Source: Bacteroides sedimenti (lineage in GTDB: Bacteria > Bacteroidota > Bacteroidia > Bacteroidales > Bacteroidaceae). Taken from it: a stretch of DNA of 64,000 bases. Shown one piece after another: positions 34,204 through 43,037 of the stretch. Position 1 is the stretch's first letter; every line of letters begins with the position of its first letter. Both the position numbers and the translations under genes were made by a program. The stretch covers positions 1,922,001-1,986,000 of the forward strand of contig NZ_AP028055.1 of assembly GCF_040365225.1 (NCBI RefSeq), in the 5' to 3' direction. The notes beneath the pieces were generated by a model. It was given only the letters and a program-made list of their open reading frames with translations, had not been told where the DNA came from and ran no database searches.

Positions 34204-36762
34204 TCATTTTGCTCTTAGCATTACTATTCCATCATCAAGTCCGTCACTACTAGCTATTACTTTAAAAGTGCCTTTACTTCCTTTTTTTGCTTTTACAATT
34301 ACAACTGCCATCCCATTAAAAGCTTCACGTTCATGACTTTGAAAAGGAACAAAACTGGTTGCATCCCCATTATCGGTGGCTACAATTTCACCGGGCCCTT
34401 CTACTTTAAATTTTATCAGAGGATGAGTTCTGGGAACAGTTAATCCAGACGCATCCTGCACTTTTACAGTAATGTATGCCAAATCTGCTTCATTTGAAGA
34501 GATCGTATTACGGTCGGCCGTTAGATATAATTTTACTGCCGTTCCAGTAGTTCTCACTTCATTGGTAGCCCATTGTTTTCCATTTTTGTAAGCCACGACC
34601 TTAACAATTCCCGGTTCATATTTTACGCTGTCCCAGACCAACCGGAAATCTCGCCCGGCTTGCTTGACTTTTCTTCCAAGACTTTTCCCATTCAGGAACA
34701 ATTCAGCCTCGTCGCCGGAAGTGTAAACATGTACAGGAGTTATCTGTCCGATACGTTCTACCCAATTCCAATGCGGTAAAATGTGAACCATAGGTAAATC
34801 AGGTCTCCAATGAGACTGATACAAGTAAAATCGGTCTTTAGGAAATCCGGCCAAATCGACAATTCCAAAATAGCTACTGCGCGAAGGGGCTTTGTTTTTG
34901 CGAAGCTCATTCATTTTCTTTTCAAGCTCTGCTCTTTTGGAAGGATCATTGCGGAAATTGAGTAGGTTGGTTTCGTCAGAATTATATGGCGTTGGTTCAC
35001 CCAGATAATCAAAACCTGTCCAAACATATTCACCAAGCAGATGAGGAAATGTTGCATTCGTTCTGAACTGATCATCAGGCGTGCACCCCCAACCTGGTTT
35101 AGCACTGTCATAAGATGTAATTTGCCAGTTTTTATATTCCGTGTCAAAGAAATATTCTCCGCGTGAGCTCACACACGAAGACGTTTCACTTCCAATAGTT
35201 GGCTTGTTTGCATACCGTGGATCAATATCCCATTTAGGTTGTTGGTTGAAAAAATAATTCACTCCCATAATATCGAGTGCAACAACGGCTCCTGATTCAC
35301 GTCCTCCGTCAGGATCGTTATATCCGTTTGAAACCGGACGGGTTGGATCTTCTCCACGAACAATATCTGCCAAGTGTTTAGTCATTTCTACATCTCGTTG
35401 GTCAATAACTTCATTCCCAATTGACCAAATAAAAACAGAAGGATGGTTTCGGTCACGATGTATCAAAGCTTTTAAGTCCTTTTCGTGCCAATCATCGTAT
35501 AATTTATTATAATCGTTCTTTTTCTTGCCGTTTTTCCAGCAATCAAAAGCTTCGTCCCAAACCAAGAATCCCATCTGATCAGCCAGTTCTAGCAATTCAG
35601 GAGCAGGAGGATTATGTGAGGTACGTAACGAGTTGCATCCCATATCTTTTAAGATTGTTAGTTGACGACGCAAAGCACTGGTATTAATAGCAGTACCCAA
35701 AGCGCCTAAATCATGGTGGTTACAAGTGCCCTTAATTTCGACTCGACGCCCATTCAACAAGAAACCATTACGTGCAGTAAACTCAAGAGTCCTGATGCCA
35801 AATGGGGTATTATAAGTATCAACAACTTTTCCATCGACACTTATTGTTGTTTTAGCAAGATATCGGTTTGGTGAAATAAGATCCCATCGCTTGGGGCTTT
35901 TAATCGTGGTCACAGTTGCTGTGGTTGCATTTCCCTTTGCGTCAATTTTAACCTGTGATTGATTGAAAGAAGCAACTTTCATTCCAGGCTTGTTATTACC
36001 ATCAAGTTCAAAAATCTGGGTATTAACAGTCGCCACCACCGAAGATTCTTCCTGATTATCAATAGTGACAGCCATTTTAATCGTTGCCGACTTATCAGAA
36101 ACAACAGGAGTGGTAATATAAGTACCCCAGTGAGCAACATGGACCGGATTGGTTTTAATCATCCATACATGACGATAAATACCGGCTCCCGGATACCAAC
36201 GTGAATCCCATTTCTCAGTATCTAGTCGAACGGCCACCACATTCTTTTGTCCAATCTTTACGAACGGGGTTAAATCCATCCGGAATGAATTGTAACCATA
36301 GGGCCAGGTTCCCACATATTGACCATTAAGCCAGATTTGGGCATAAGCCATAGCTCCGTCGAAGTCCAGAAAAAACTGTTTCCCGGCATCTCCATCTGGA
36401 ATTGTGAAATACTTACGGTACCAGCCAATTCCTTTAAATGGCAATTTGCCTGTTTCTCCAGTCAATTCAATGCGGAAAGGTCCTTCAATAGCCCAATCAT
36501 GAGGTAAATCAAGTTTCTTCCAGGAACTATCGTCGATTTCAGTATTCTGTAAATTTCCGGGCTCTGGAACCGATGTACCATCGGCCTGCAATCCAAAACG
36601 AGAGAAAAGCCAATTATCGTCAAAGAGCTGTGTATCTACTGCACCCATTCTTTGAATTGTTGACTTTCCTTTATTCTGTCTAGCTTGCAAAGATGCTGCC
36701 AACGACACTGAGCATACAACATGTACTATTATTGCCAGACTAATGAAAAATTTTTTACTCAT
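34204..36762 (-). CDS. GH2 beta-galactosidase-like glycosidase, exported
   Basis: The 852-aa protein has a signal peptide (about residues 1-27). GH2 layout: sugar-binding jelly roll (about 45-205, LPHDWAIEGPF, GIGWYRKYFT, NGQYVGTWPYGY), an immunoglobulin-like domain, a TIM barrel (about 330-630) with acid/base E451 in SIGNEV and nucleophile E526 in IGSETSS, and C-terminal beta domains. This is the common Bacteroides beta-galactosidase layout; other exo-beta specificities occur in the family. It probably forms a two-gene unit with GH43. It has an upstream gap of 337 bp with no clear promoter match. Confidence 0.92.
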   Translation of the reverse strand: MSKKFFISLAIIVHVVCSVSLAASLQARQNKGKSTIQRMGAVDTQLFDDNWLFSRFGLQADGTSVPEPGNLQNTEIDDSSWKKLDLPHDWAIEGPFRIELTGETGKLPFKGIGWYRKYFTIPDGDAGKQFFLDFDGAMAYAQIWLNGQYVGTWPYGYNSFRMDLTPFVKIGQKNVVAVRLDTEKWDSRWYPGAGIYRHVWMIKTNPVHVAHWGTYITTPVVSDKSATIKMAVTIDNQEESSVVATVNTQIFELDGNNKPGMKVASFNQSQVKIDAKGNATTATVTTIKSPKRWDLISPNRYLAKTTISVDGKVVDTYNTPFGIRTLEFTARNGFLLNGRRVEIKGTCNHHDLGALGTAINTSALRRQLTILKDMGCNSLRTSHNPPAPELLELADQMGFLVWDEAFDCWKNGKKKNDYNKLYDDWHEKDLKALIHRDRNHPSVFIWSIGNEVIDQRDVEMTKHLADIVRGEDPTRPVSNGYNDPDGGRESGAVVALDIMGVNYFFNQQPKWDIDPRYANKPTIGSETSSCVSSRGEYFFDTEYKNWQITSYDSAKPGWGCTPDDQFRTNATFPHLLGEYVWTGFDYLGEPTPYNSDETNLLNFRNDPSKRAELEKKMNELRKNKAPSRSSYFGIVDLAGFPKDRFYLYQSHWRPDLPMVHILPHWNWVERIGQITPVHVYTSGDEAELFLNGKSLGRKVKQAGRDFRLVWDSVKYEPGIVKVVAYKNGKQWATNEVRTTGTAVKLYLTADRNTISSNEADLAYITVKVQDASGLTVPRTHPLIKFKVEGPGEIVATDNGDATSFVPFQSHEREAFNGMAVVIVKAKKGSKGTFKVIASSDGLDDGIVMLRAK

Positions 36763-37036
36763 AAATACTATAGTTTTACTTTACAGCTTTTATCATCGAT
36801 TATTTACTAATTTAAGGATCGTAGTCAACTAAAATCTCGCTACAACTATATGCTCTTTTACCAGATTCATTTCATAGATATCTCCGTACTTATTAATATT
36901 TACAAAATCAGAAAATCTAGTATAAAATCACATATACATTTTTACGGCTAATTAATTTTTGATCATTTATATATAATGTACCTTCAGCGAGAAAATATAT
37001 GTTGTTAATCCAAATATCAAATAACCTATAAAGTCT
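36763..37036. other. AT-rich intergenic region before the GH2-GH43 unit
   Basis: About 270 bp between the GH2 start and the terminator of the xylose operon. No gene and no TANNTTTG element on the - strand were seen, so the GH2 promoter is not identified. Confidence 0.4.
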
Positions 37037-37084
37037 ACCAAACTATGCTTGCATTCAAAACCAAAGAGGCAAGCATAGTTTGGT
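37037..37084 (-). terminator. Terminator of the xylose operon
   Basis: Perfect 16-bp inverted repeat (37037-37052 and 37069-37084; core CCAAACTATGCTTGC) with a 16-nt loop, 15 nt after the transporter stop. The sequence beyond on the - strand is AT-rich but not a clean T run. Confidence 0.7.
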
Positions 37085-37099
37085 TATTGGATAGAATAA

Positions 37100-38713
37100 T
37101 TATTTTTTCCAGAACTTCTCAATCTCTTCCAGAGTCTTACCTTTTGTTTCAGGTAGGAATTTCCAAACAAAAAATGCAGCCAAAAGTCCCATAACACCGT
37201 ATATCCAATAAGCGAATCCTTGATGAAACACCCCTGTCAACCATTTATTGTCATTCATCATAGGAAATGTCCAGGATATTATCAGATTTGCCAGCCATTG
37301 TGCTGCTACAGCAATAGACATGGCACCACGAATGGAATTTGGAAAGATTTCAGATAACAGCACCCAGGTTACCGGTCCCCAACTCATGGCGAAAGAGGCA
37401 GTGTAAAGAAGCATCAGGATCAACGAACCTAAGCCAACCGTTTGAAAATAGAATGTAAATCCAAGAAGAATCATGCTGATAGCCATACCCAATGCTCCGA
37501 TGATCATCAGCGGTTTACGGCCAAACTTATCCACTTTAACAATTGCCACACAGGTAAATGTTAAGTTTACAATTCCGACAACAATTGTCTGTAATAGTGA
37601 AGAGTCCGTATCCGCTCCCATGTTACGGAATATGTTTCCTGCATAGTAAAGTACCACATTAATACCTACAAACTGCTGGAATATGGAAAGTAATATACCA
37701 ATGATAATCACTGCCCAACCATAAGATAACCAAGGAGAACTCTTTTCGTGAAGAGTTTCTTTAATCTCCGCTAATTCTGTTGTTGCCTCTTTTTCACCTA
37801 CAATTTTTGATAATACACTAAGCGCCTTCTCATCATTGCCTTTCATAGCAAGGAAACGTGGAGTTTCAGGAACAAAGAACAACAAGATAAAGAATATCCC
37901 TGCAGGAATAATTCCAGAGAAGAACATCCAACGCCATCCTGTATTGGTTAACCATTGTGCATCACCAGACTTAGCAATGAAATAGTTTACAAAATAAATA
38001 ACCAACATACCAAAGATGATAGCAAACTGATTAAAAGAGACCAATTTACCACGACTCTCAGCTGGAGCTATCTCGGCAATATACATAGGAGAAAGGGCTG
38101 AAGCCAGACCTACACCAAGTCCTCCGATTATACGATAGATTACAAATGAATAAGCATCATTTATGAAGAAAAAATTAAATCCATCGGGGTTCCATGCACC
38201 AATAGCCGAAATACAGAAAGCAATAGCACATATTAAAAGACCTTTCTTGCGTCCTAATGAGTTAGAAATAAATCCAGAAATGGATCCACCAATAATACAG
38301 CCCACTAATGCACTGGAGATAACAAAACCCTTTATTGAGTCGGCCATATCCTGAAGAAGAGCAGTATCTGTCGGAACAGCTTGCGAGACATAATTTACAA
38401 TCCAGATAATAGCGACTACAAACAGAACAGCAACAGTGATGCCTCCTTTTGTTCTGCCGACCAACTTAAATATTTGTGTTGAAAGAATTGCAAGTACAAG
38501 AACAATAACTGTACTCACTAATATCTTGTATTGGGTAATCATGCTTACTGCGTATGCATTGTCTGTTGTGATATGCTTGATAAAGAAGTCGACAAGAGAT
38601 TTTTCTGCTCCATTTACCACAGCTGTGTCATAACCAAACAACAATCCGCCGAGGGTTGCTACTAAGGTGAGTAACGCAAGATATAGTCCCGTTTGTTTTG
38701 TTTTAGATGACAT
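37100..38713 (-). CDS. xylE: D-xylose:H+ symporter, MFS sugar porter
   Basis: The 537-aa inner-membrane protein has sugar porter motifs: GGLLFGYDTAVVNGAE in helix 1, NSLGRKKGLL, RIIGGLGVGLAS, FVPETPRFLAMKG after helix 6, QQFVGINVVLYY in helix 7, and a C-terminal LPETKGKTLEEIE. An extra hydrophobic stretch of about 60 residues (about 65-125) between helices 1 and 2 is usual for XylE-like proteins of this group. Twelve or more helices are predicted. It imports xylose with protons. It is the last gene of the xylose operon, 116 nt after xylA, with a hairpin between them that may lower its expression. Confidence 0.92.
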   Translation of the reverse strand: MSSKTKQTGLYLALLTLVATLGGLLFGYDTAVVNGAEKSLVDFFIKHITTDNAYAVSMITQYKILVSTVIVLVLAILSTQIFKLVGRTKGGITVAVLFVVAIIWIVNYVSQAVPTDTALLQDMADSIKGFVISSALVGCIIGGSISGFISNSLGRKKGLLICAIAFCISAIGAWNPDGFNFFFINDAYSFVIYRIIGGLGVGLASALSPMYIAEIAPAESRGKLVSFNQFAIIFGMLVIYFVNYFIAKSGDAQWLTNTGWRWMFFSGIIPAGIFFILLFFVPETPRFLAMKGNDEKALSVLSKIVGEKEATTELAEIKETLHEKSSPWLSYGWAVIIIGILLSIFQQFVGINVVLYYAGNIFRNMGADTDSSLLQTIVVGIVNLTFTCVAIVKVDKFGRKPLMIIGALGMAISMILLGFTFYFQTVGLGSLILMLLYTASFAMSWGPVTWVLLSEIFPNSIRGAMSIAVAAQWLANLIISWTFPMMNDNKWLTGVFHQGFAYWIYGVMGLLAAFFVWKFLPETKGKTLEEIEKFWKK

Positions 38714-38763
38714 ATGTTTTTATATTAATAGAATTAGGGAAAAAAAGCCAGTGATTAAAAGGA

Positions 38764-38801
38764 CCGATATGCCGGAATTTTATTATTCACAGGCATATCG
38801 G
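38764..38801 (-). terminator. Hairpin between xylA and xylE
   Basis: Arms CCGATATGCC (38764-38773) and GGCATATCGG (38792-38801), an 18-nt loop, followed on the - strand by TCCTTTTAAT. It lies 28 nt after the xylA stop. It is probably an attenuator rather than an operon end, because xylE has no clear promoter of its own. Confidence 0.55.
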
Positions 38802-38829
38802 ATATTTGTTCGCTGACGAAACAGAACAA

Positions 38830-40146
38830 TTAACAATACATGTTCACAATTGCCTCATACAACTCTTGTTTGCCGCTAATCTGAGCAGGTTCACCATTAG
38901 CAACTGCATATGCATAAAGGTCTTCCAAAGAAAGATTTCCCGCTTCAAATTCTTGTCCTTTACCAGCATCAAAAGAAGCATAACGTTCTTTCACCATTTT
39001 GCATATAGGAGATTCGTTCAATACAGCCGAAGCATTTTCCAATGCACGTGCAAAAGCATCCATACCACTAATGTGAGCAATAAAAATATCTTCAAGATCA
39101 GTAGAGTTACGACGAGTTTTAGCATCGAAGTTTGTGCCACCATTACCAAGGCCTCCGTTACGGATAATCTGCATCATTGCCTGAGTTAGTTCGAAGTTAT
39201 CGATAGGAAACTGATCCGTATCCCAACCATTCTGATAATCACCGCGGTTTGCATCAATTGAGCCCAGCATACCTGCATCTACAGCACAAGCCAATTCGTG
39301 TTCAAAAGTGTGACCAGCCAGAGTGGCGTGGTTTACTTCAATATTTACTTTGAAATCATTTTCCAATCCGTGAGCCTTTAGGAATCCAATCACAGTTTCT
39401 GTATCCACGTCATATTGATGTTTCATTGGTTCCATTGGTTTTGGCTCGATAAGGAATGTTCCTTTAAAACCTTTAGCGCGGGCATAATCGCGGGCTTTGG
39501 TCAACATCATGGCCAAATGATCTTTTTCGCGCTTCTGGTCCGTATTCAATAAAGACATATAACCTTCTCGACCACCCCAAAATACATAGTTTGAACCACC
39601 AAGTTCAATAGTTGCGTCAATGGCATTTTTAATTTGAACAGCAGCACGGGCAACAACATCAAAGTTCGGATTTGTAGCAGCACCATTCATATAACGTGCA
39701 TGAGAAAAGACATTTGCAGTTCCCCATAATAGTTTAATACCTGTTTCGGCCTGTTTTTGTTTAGCATAAGCAACAATGGCTTTCATGTTTGCTTCATATT
39801 CCTGAATATCATCACTAGGATCTATTAAGTCTGTATCATGGAAACAGTAATATTCAATGCCACACTTTTGCATGAATTCAAATCCCGCATCCAACTTGTT
39901 TTTTGCAGCTTCCAATGCAGAAGCAGCTCCATTCCAGGGGAATTGCTTTGTTCCACCACCAAACTGATCACCACCTTCGGCACAAAGTGTATGCCACCAA
40001 GCCATTGCAAACTTCAACCAGTCTTTCATTTTCTTTCCGTTAACCACTTTTTCAGCATCATAATAACGGAACGCCATTGGATTTTTACTCTCTTTACCTT
40101 CGAACTTAATTTTTTCTATTCCGGGAAAATACTCTTTAGTTGCCAT
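38830..40146 (-). CDS. xylA: Xylose isomerase
   Basis: The 438-aa cytoplasmic enzyme converts D-xylose to D-xylulose. It has the class II xylose isomerase length and motifs: [23 protein letters not shown] with the catalytic His, [18 protein letters not shown] with a metal-ligand Glu, [15 protein letters not shown], and SIDANRGD with metal-binding Asp. It starts 41 nt after xylB in the same operon. No defects are visible. Confidence 0.97.
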   Translation of the reverse strand: MATKEYFPGIEKIKFEGKESKNPMAFRYYDAEKVVNGKKMKDWLKFAMAWWHTLCAEGGDQFGGGTKQFPWNGAASALEAAKNKLDAGFEFMQKCGIEYYCFHDTDLIDPSDDIQEYEANMKAIVAYAKQKQAETGIKLLWGTANVFSHARYMNGAATNPNFDVVARAAVQIKNAIDATIELGGSNYVFWGGREGYMSLLNTDQKREKDHLAMMLTKARDYARAKGFKGTFLIEPKPMEPMKHQYDVDTETVIGFLKAHGLENDFKVNIEVNHATLAGHTFEHELACAVDAGMLGSIDANRGDYQNGWDTDQFPIDNFELTQAMMQIIRNGGLGNGGTNFDAKTRRNSTDLEDIFIAHISGMDAFARALENASAVLNESPICKMVKERYASFDAGKGQEFEAGNLSLEDLYAYAVANGEPAQISGKQELYEAIVNMYC

Positions 40147-40187
40147 AATACTTTTGATTTTAAATTCTTTTTATTGTAGTTTGATAA

Positions 40188-41681
40188 TTATTTTTCTGAC
40201 ATAGACTTTTCGAGTCTATATTTCCATTGGTTGTATGCATCAGCATACTCCTGATATGTAGCTGCATTTGGTTCAATAACCTCCAGCTTATCAAGAGTTT
40301 CAAAAGCTTCATTGGAATCTTTATATATGCCGGCCCCAATACCTGCACCCTTGGCCGCTCCAACCGATCCATCTGTATCATACAATTCAATAACCGCTTC
40401 TGTTACACCGGCAAGCGTTTCACGAAAAATAGGGCTTAAGAACATATTTGCATGTCCGGCATGAATTTTCTTCACAGGAATTCCCATTTGTTCCATGATC
40501 TCAATTCCGTATTTGAAAGAAAAGACAATTCCTTCCTGAGCTGCTCGGGCTATGTGATGCTTACCGTGTGTATTAAAATTCAGTCCGTGGATTGAACAGC
40601 CTATTTCCTTGTTACCTAACATACGTTCGGCACCGTTGCCAAAAGGTAAAATACTAATTCCTCCACTACCGATAGGAGCTTTTGCAGCAAGCATATTCAT
40701 TTCATGGTAAGAGATGCCTTCAGGGGCTATATTTCTTTTCACCCAGGAATTCAAGATTCCGGTTCCGTTAATACAAAGCAATACACCTAAACGAGTTTGT
40801 TCGTAAGAATGATTTACGTGGGCAAAAGTATTTACTCGCGATTGCGGATCATAATTTACCTCACCGTTTACACCATACACCACACCTGAAGTTCCTGCAG
40901 TAGAAGCTATTTCACCAGGATTAAAAACATTCAGGGAAAGTGCATTGTTTGGCTGGTCTCCGGCACGATACGTAATAGGTGTGCCCTCTTTTAAACCAAG
41001 TTCTTTAGCTGCAGCCCGGCTAACCTCACCCTGATTGGAGAATGTGGGTTTTACATCCGCAATCAACGAAAAATCAAATCCAAAATAGTCCATCAGGAAT
41101 CCGGCTGTACGATTCTCCTTAAAATCCCAGAACATACCTTCCGAAAGACCGGAAACCGTAGTATAAATTTCATTGCTTAACTTCATAGCAATATAATCAC
41201 CAGGAAGCATCACTTTATAGATTCTGTCATATATATAAGGCTCGTTAGCCTTAATCCACGCCAGTTTAGAGGCTGTAAAATTACCAGGAGAATTCAATAG
41301 ATGAGAAAGACATCTCTCCTCACCCAATATCTCGAAAGCCTTTTGCCCATATGGAACGGCACGCGAATCGCACCAAATAATAGCAGGACGCAACACATTC
41401 TGCTCTTTGTCTACACAAACCAATCCGTGCATTTGATAAGAAATACCGATGGCTTTAATTTCAGCAACATTTATTCCCGATTCATCCAGCACACACTTTG
41501 TTGCCAGTTTCAGATTATCCCACCAAGCCTGAGGATCCTGCTCAGCCCAGCCTGACTTCACAGCTTTTATATCCATTTCTGTCTTTGGAGAGAAAGCAGA
41601 AGAAACACATTTTCCAGTTTCTGCATTGACCAGACTCGCTTTTACCGACGAACTCCCAATGTCATATCCTAATAGAAACAT
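40188..41681 (-). CDS. xylB: Xylulokinase, FGGY family
   Basis: The 497-aa cytoplasmic kinase phosphorylates D-xylulose to xylulose 5-phosphate for the pentose phosphate pathway. It starts MFLLGYDIGSSSVKASLV (phosphate-1 loop). The YQMHGLV substrate motif, LPGDYIAMKLS, the RAGDQPNNAL motif with the catalytic Asp, and AGTSGVVYG in the ATP-binding half follow. It starts 28 nt after the NUDIX regulator gene and precedes xylA. Confidence 0.95.
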   Translation of the reverse strand: MFLLGYDIGSSSVKASLVNAETGKCVSSAFSPKTEMDIKAVKSGWAEQDPQAWWDNLKLATKCVLDESGINVAEIKAIGISYQMHGLVCVDKEQNVLRPAIIWCDSRAVPYGQKAFEILGEERCLSHLLNSPGNFTASKLAWIKANEPYIYDRIYKVMLPGDYIAMKLSNEIYTTVSGLSEGMFWDFKENRTAGFLMDYFGFDFSLIADVKPTFSNQGEVSRAAAKELGLKEGTPITYRAGDQPNNALSLNVFNPGEIASTAGTSGVVYGVNGEVNYDPQSRVNTFAHVNHSYEQTRLGVLLCINGTGILNSWVKRNIAPEGISYHEMNMLAAKAPIGSGGISILPFGNGAERMLGNKEIGCSIHGLNFNTHGKHHIARAAQEGIVFSFKYGIEIMEQMGIPVKKIHAGHANMFLSPIFRETLAGVTEAVIELYDTDGSVGAAKGAGIGAGIYKDSNEAFETLDKLEVIEPNAATYQEYADAYNQWKYRLEKSMSEK

Positions 41682-41709
41682 AATTATAAGGTATTAAATA
41701 TTAAGGCGA

Positions 41710-42468
41710 TTATTTATTAAAAGACTTTGTTGTAGCATGAATCTTATTGTAAATTTTTCGATCAAATTTATAGTAACGAGCTGCCCGGTGGGGCACCCCG
41801 CTTTGATATTCATCAAGTGGAACCACATACTCCATCATAGTAATCTTTTTGTGGAAATTTCGTACATCAAAGGTTTTATCATATACTAATTCATATAAGA
41901 CTCTCAGTTCGGACGCAGTAAACTTACGAGGCAATAGATCAAACAAAATGGAAGGGTTCATTTCTACATATTGACGTATATAGGTTATCGCTTCAGCAAT
42001 AATCTGATTATGATCGAATGCCAGCACTTTGAGTTGCTTAACTTCCATCCAGCAAGCTTGGTATTTATCAGACAACTGTTCCATCTTCCCATCAATCTTC
42101 ACCATAGAAAGATAAGCTATCGTCACAATGCGTTCAATCTTGCTTTTTAACTGATGAAAGCGTTCCAACCATCTAACATCTTTAGGATTATGCGTCCTGT
42201 TTTTTGAGCCAAAAGCTCTGAACTGCAATAAATCCACATTTTTTATTCCCGTCAATTCATAAAGAACCCGTTGTGCTGCCTCATCCAAGTCTTCATCGTT
42301 ATAAATTAAACTACCGGGAAGTTTCAAGTCCGTATAAACATCTGCAGTTTCCTGCCCAATCTGTTTTACCAGCAAAACTTTTAGCTGTTTGCCATCAAAA
42401 CCTAGCACTACACAGTCAACAGATACATGTGGATTCACCAATTTATTTTCATCAATATCGTATTCCAT
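41710..42468 (-). CDS. NUDIX-type transcriptional regulator of pentose catabolism
   Basis: The 252-aa cytoplasmic protein has an N-terminal NUDIX-like domain (about residues 14-140) and a C-terminal winged-helix domain (about 160-240, RKFTASELRVLYELVYD; DVRNFHKKITMMEYVV). The NUDIX box is degenerate: where REUxEE is expected, the sequence reads AAQRVLYELTGI, so it probably binds rather than hydrolyses its ligand. NUDIX regulators of this shape control arabinose (AraR) and xylose genes in Bacteroides. As the first gene of the operon with xylB, xylA and xylE, it most likely senses a xylose-derived metabolite and controls its own operon. Confidence 0.88.
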   Translation of the reverse strand: MEYDIDENKLVNPHVSVDCVVLGFDGKQLKVLLVKQIGQETADVYTDLKLPGSLIYNDEDLDEAAQRVLYELTGIKNVDLLQFRAFGSKNRTHNPKDVRWLERFHQLKSKIERIVTIAYLSMVKIDGKMEQLSDKYQACWMEVKQLKVLAFDHNQIIAEAITYIRQYVEMNPSILFDLLPRKFTASELRVLYELVYDKTFDVRNFHKKITMMEYVVPLDEYQSGVPHRAARYYKFDRKIYNKIHATTKSFNK

Positions 42469-42487
42469 AATATTTATTTAAACTTCG

Positions 42488-42518
42488 CAAATATAAATCT
42501 ATTTTCTATAGCTACAAA
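42488..42518 (-). promoter_or_regulatory. Promoter of the xylose operon
   Basis: On the - strand, TTTG (42518-42515), a 19-bp spacer and TATATTTG (42495-42488) match the Bacteroides consensus perfectly. The -7 element ends 19 nt before the regulator start codon, so the leader is only about 10-15 nt long. A regulator bound over this site would block transcription directly. Confidence 0.75.
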
Positions 42519-42975
42519 CAAAATATGATAAAACAAACACATATATAACTAATTATTTATCAATATTATAAATATCATAATAACAACAATATGCCATCTA
42601 CACATATTGTATAAAACACTATATGTATTTTATAAATATTATTACACATAATACAAACTTCCACTTACCCCTTTAAATGAAGCATATAGACTATTCATAT
42701 AGGTATTTAAAAGAGGTAGTTATTGTATTTTAGCACTAACCATATTTGGAATTATCCAGTTTAAAACATAAAGAAAAAAGGTTGAAGATTTGAGGGTTAG
42801 GGGGGATGACAGTCGGTCTTATGCCTATTTTTATACAAAAAGAGAATATGATTTTCCAGCAGATTTTATTGTCTTTATGATATTCTCTTTTTAGGAGCTT
42901 AAATATCATAAGAATAGAGAATAACCTAGAAACGATTCTCCAAATATTTCAGTATAACGAAGTCTGTTAAATAAT
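42519..42975. other. Intergenic region upstream of the xylose operon
   Basis: About 450 bp of AT-rich DNA with no credible gene. It includes a 13-bp inverted repeat AAAAAGAGAATAT (42837-42849) and its complement (42880-42892) with a 30-nt loop, terminator-like on either strand. The rest, next to the promoter, could hold operator sites, but none was identified with confidence. Confidence 0.45.
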
Positions 42976-43023
42976 AAATAGCTTACTAGGATCAAACACA
43001 GATCTGATCGTAGCAAGCTATTT
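42976..43023 (-). terminator. Terminator after the ECF-controlled GH2 operon
   Basis: A 19-bp stem with two mismatches (42976-42994 and 43005-43023, outer part AAATAGCTT with its complement) and a 10-nt loop, starting 14 nt after the stop of the last GH2 gene. The next sequence on the - strand is AT-rich (ATTATTTAAC). Confidence 0.65.
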
Positions 43024-43037
43024 ATCGGTTCAGATTG

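Noticed and set aside
38163..38354. Frameshift or decay in the XylE-like transporter
   Set aside because: The long insert after helix 1 keeps frame and is common in XylE-like proteins of this group; all sugar porter motifs are intact.
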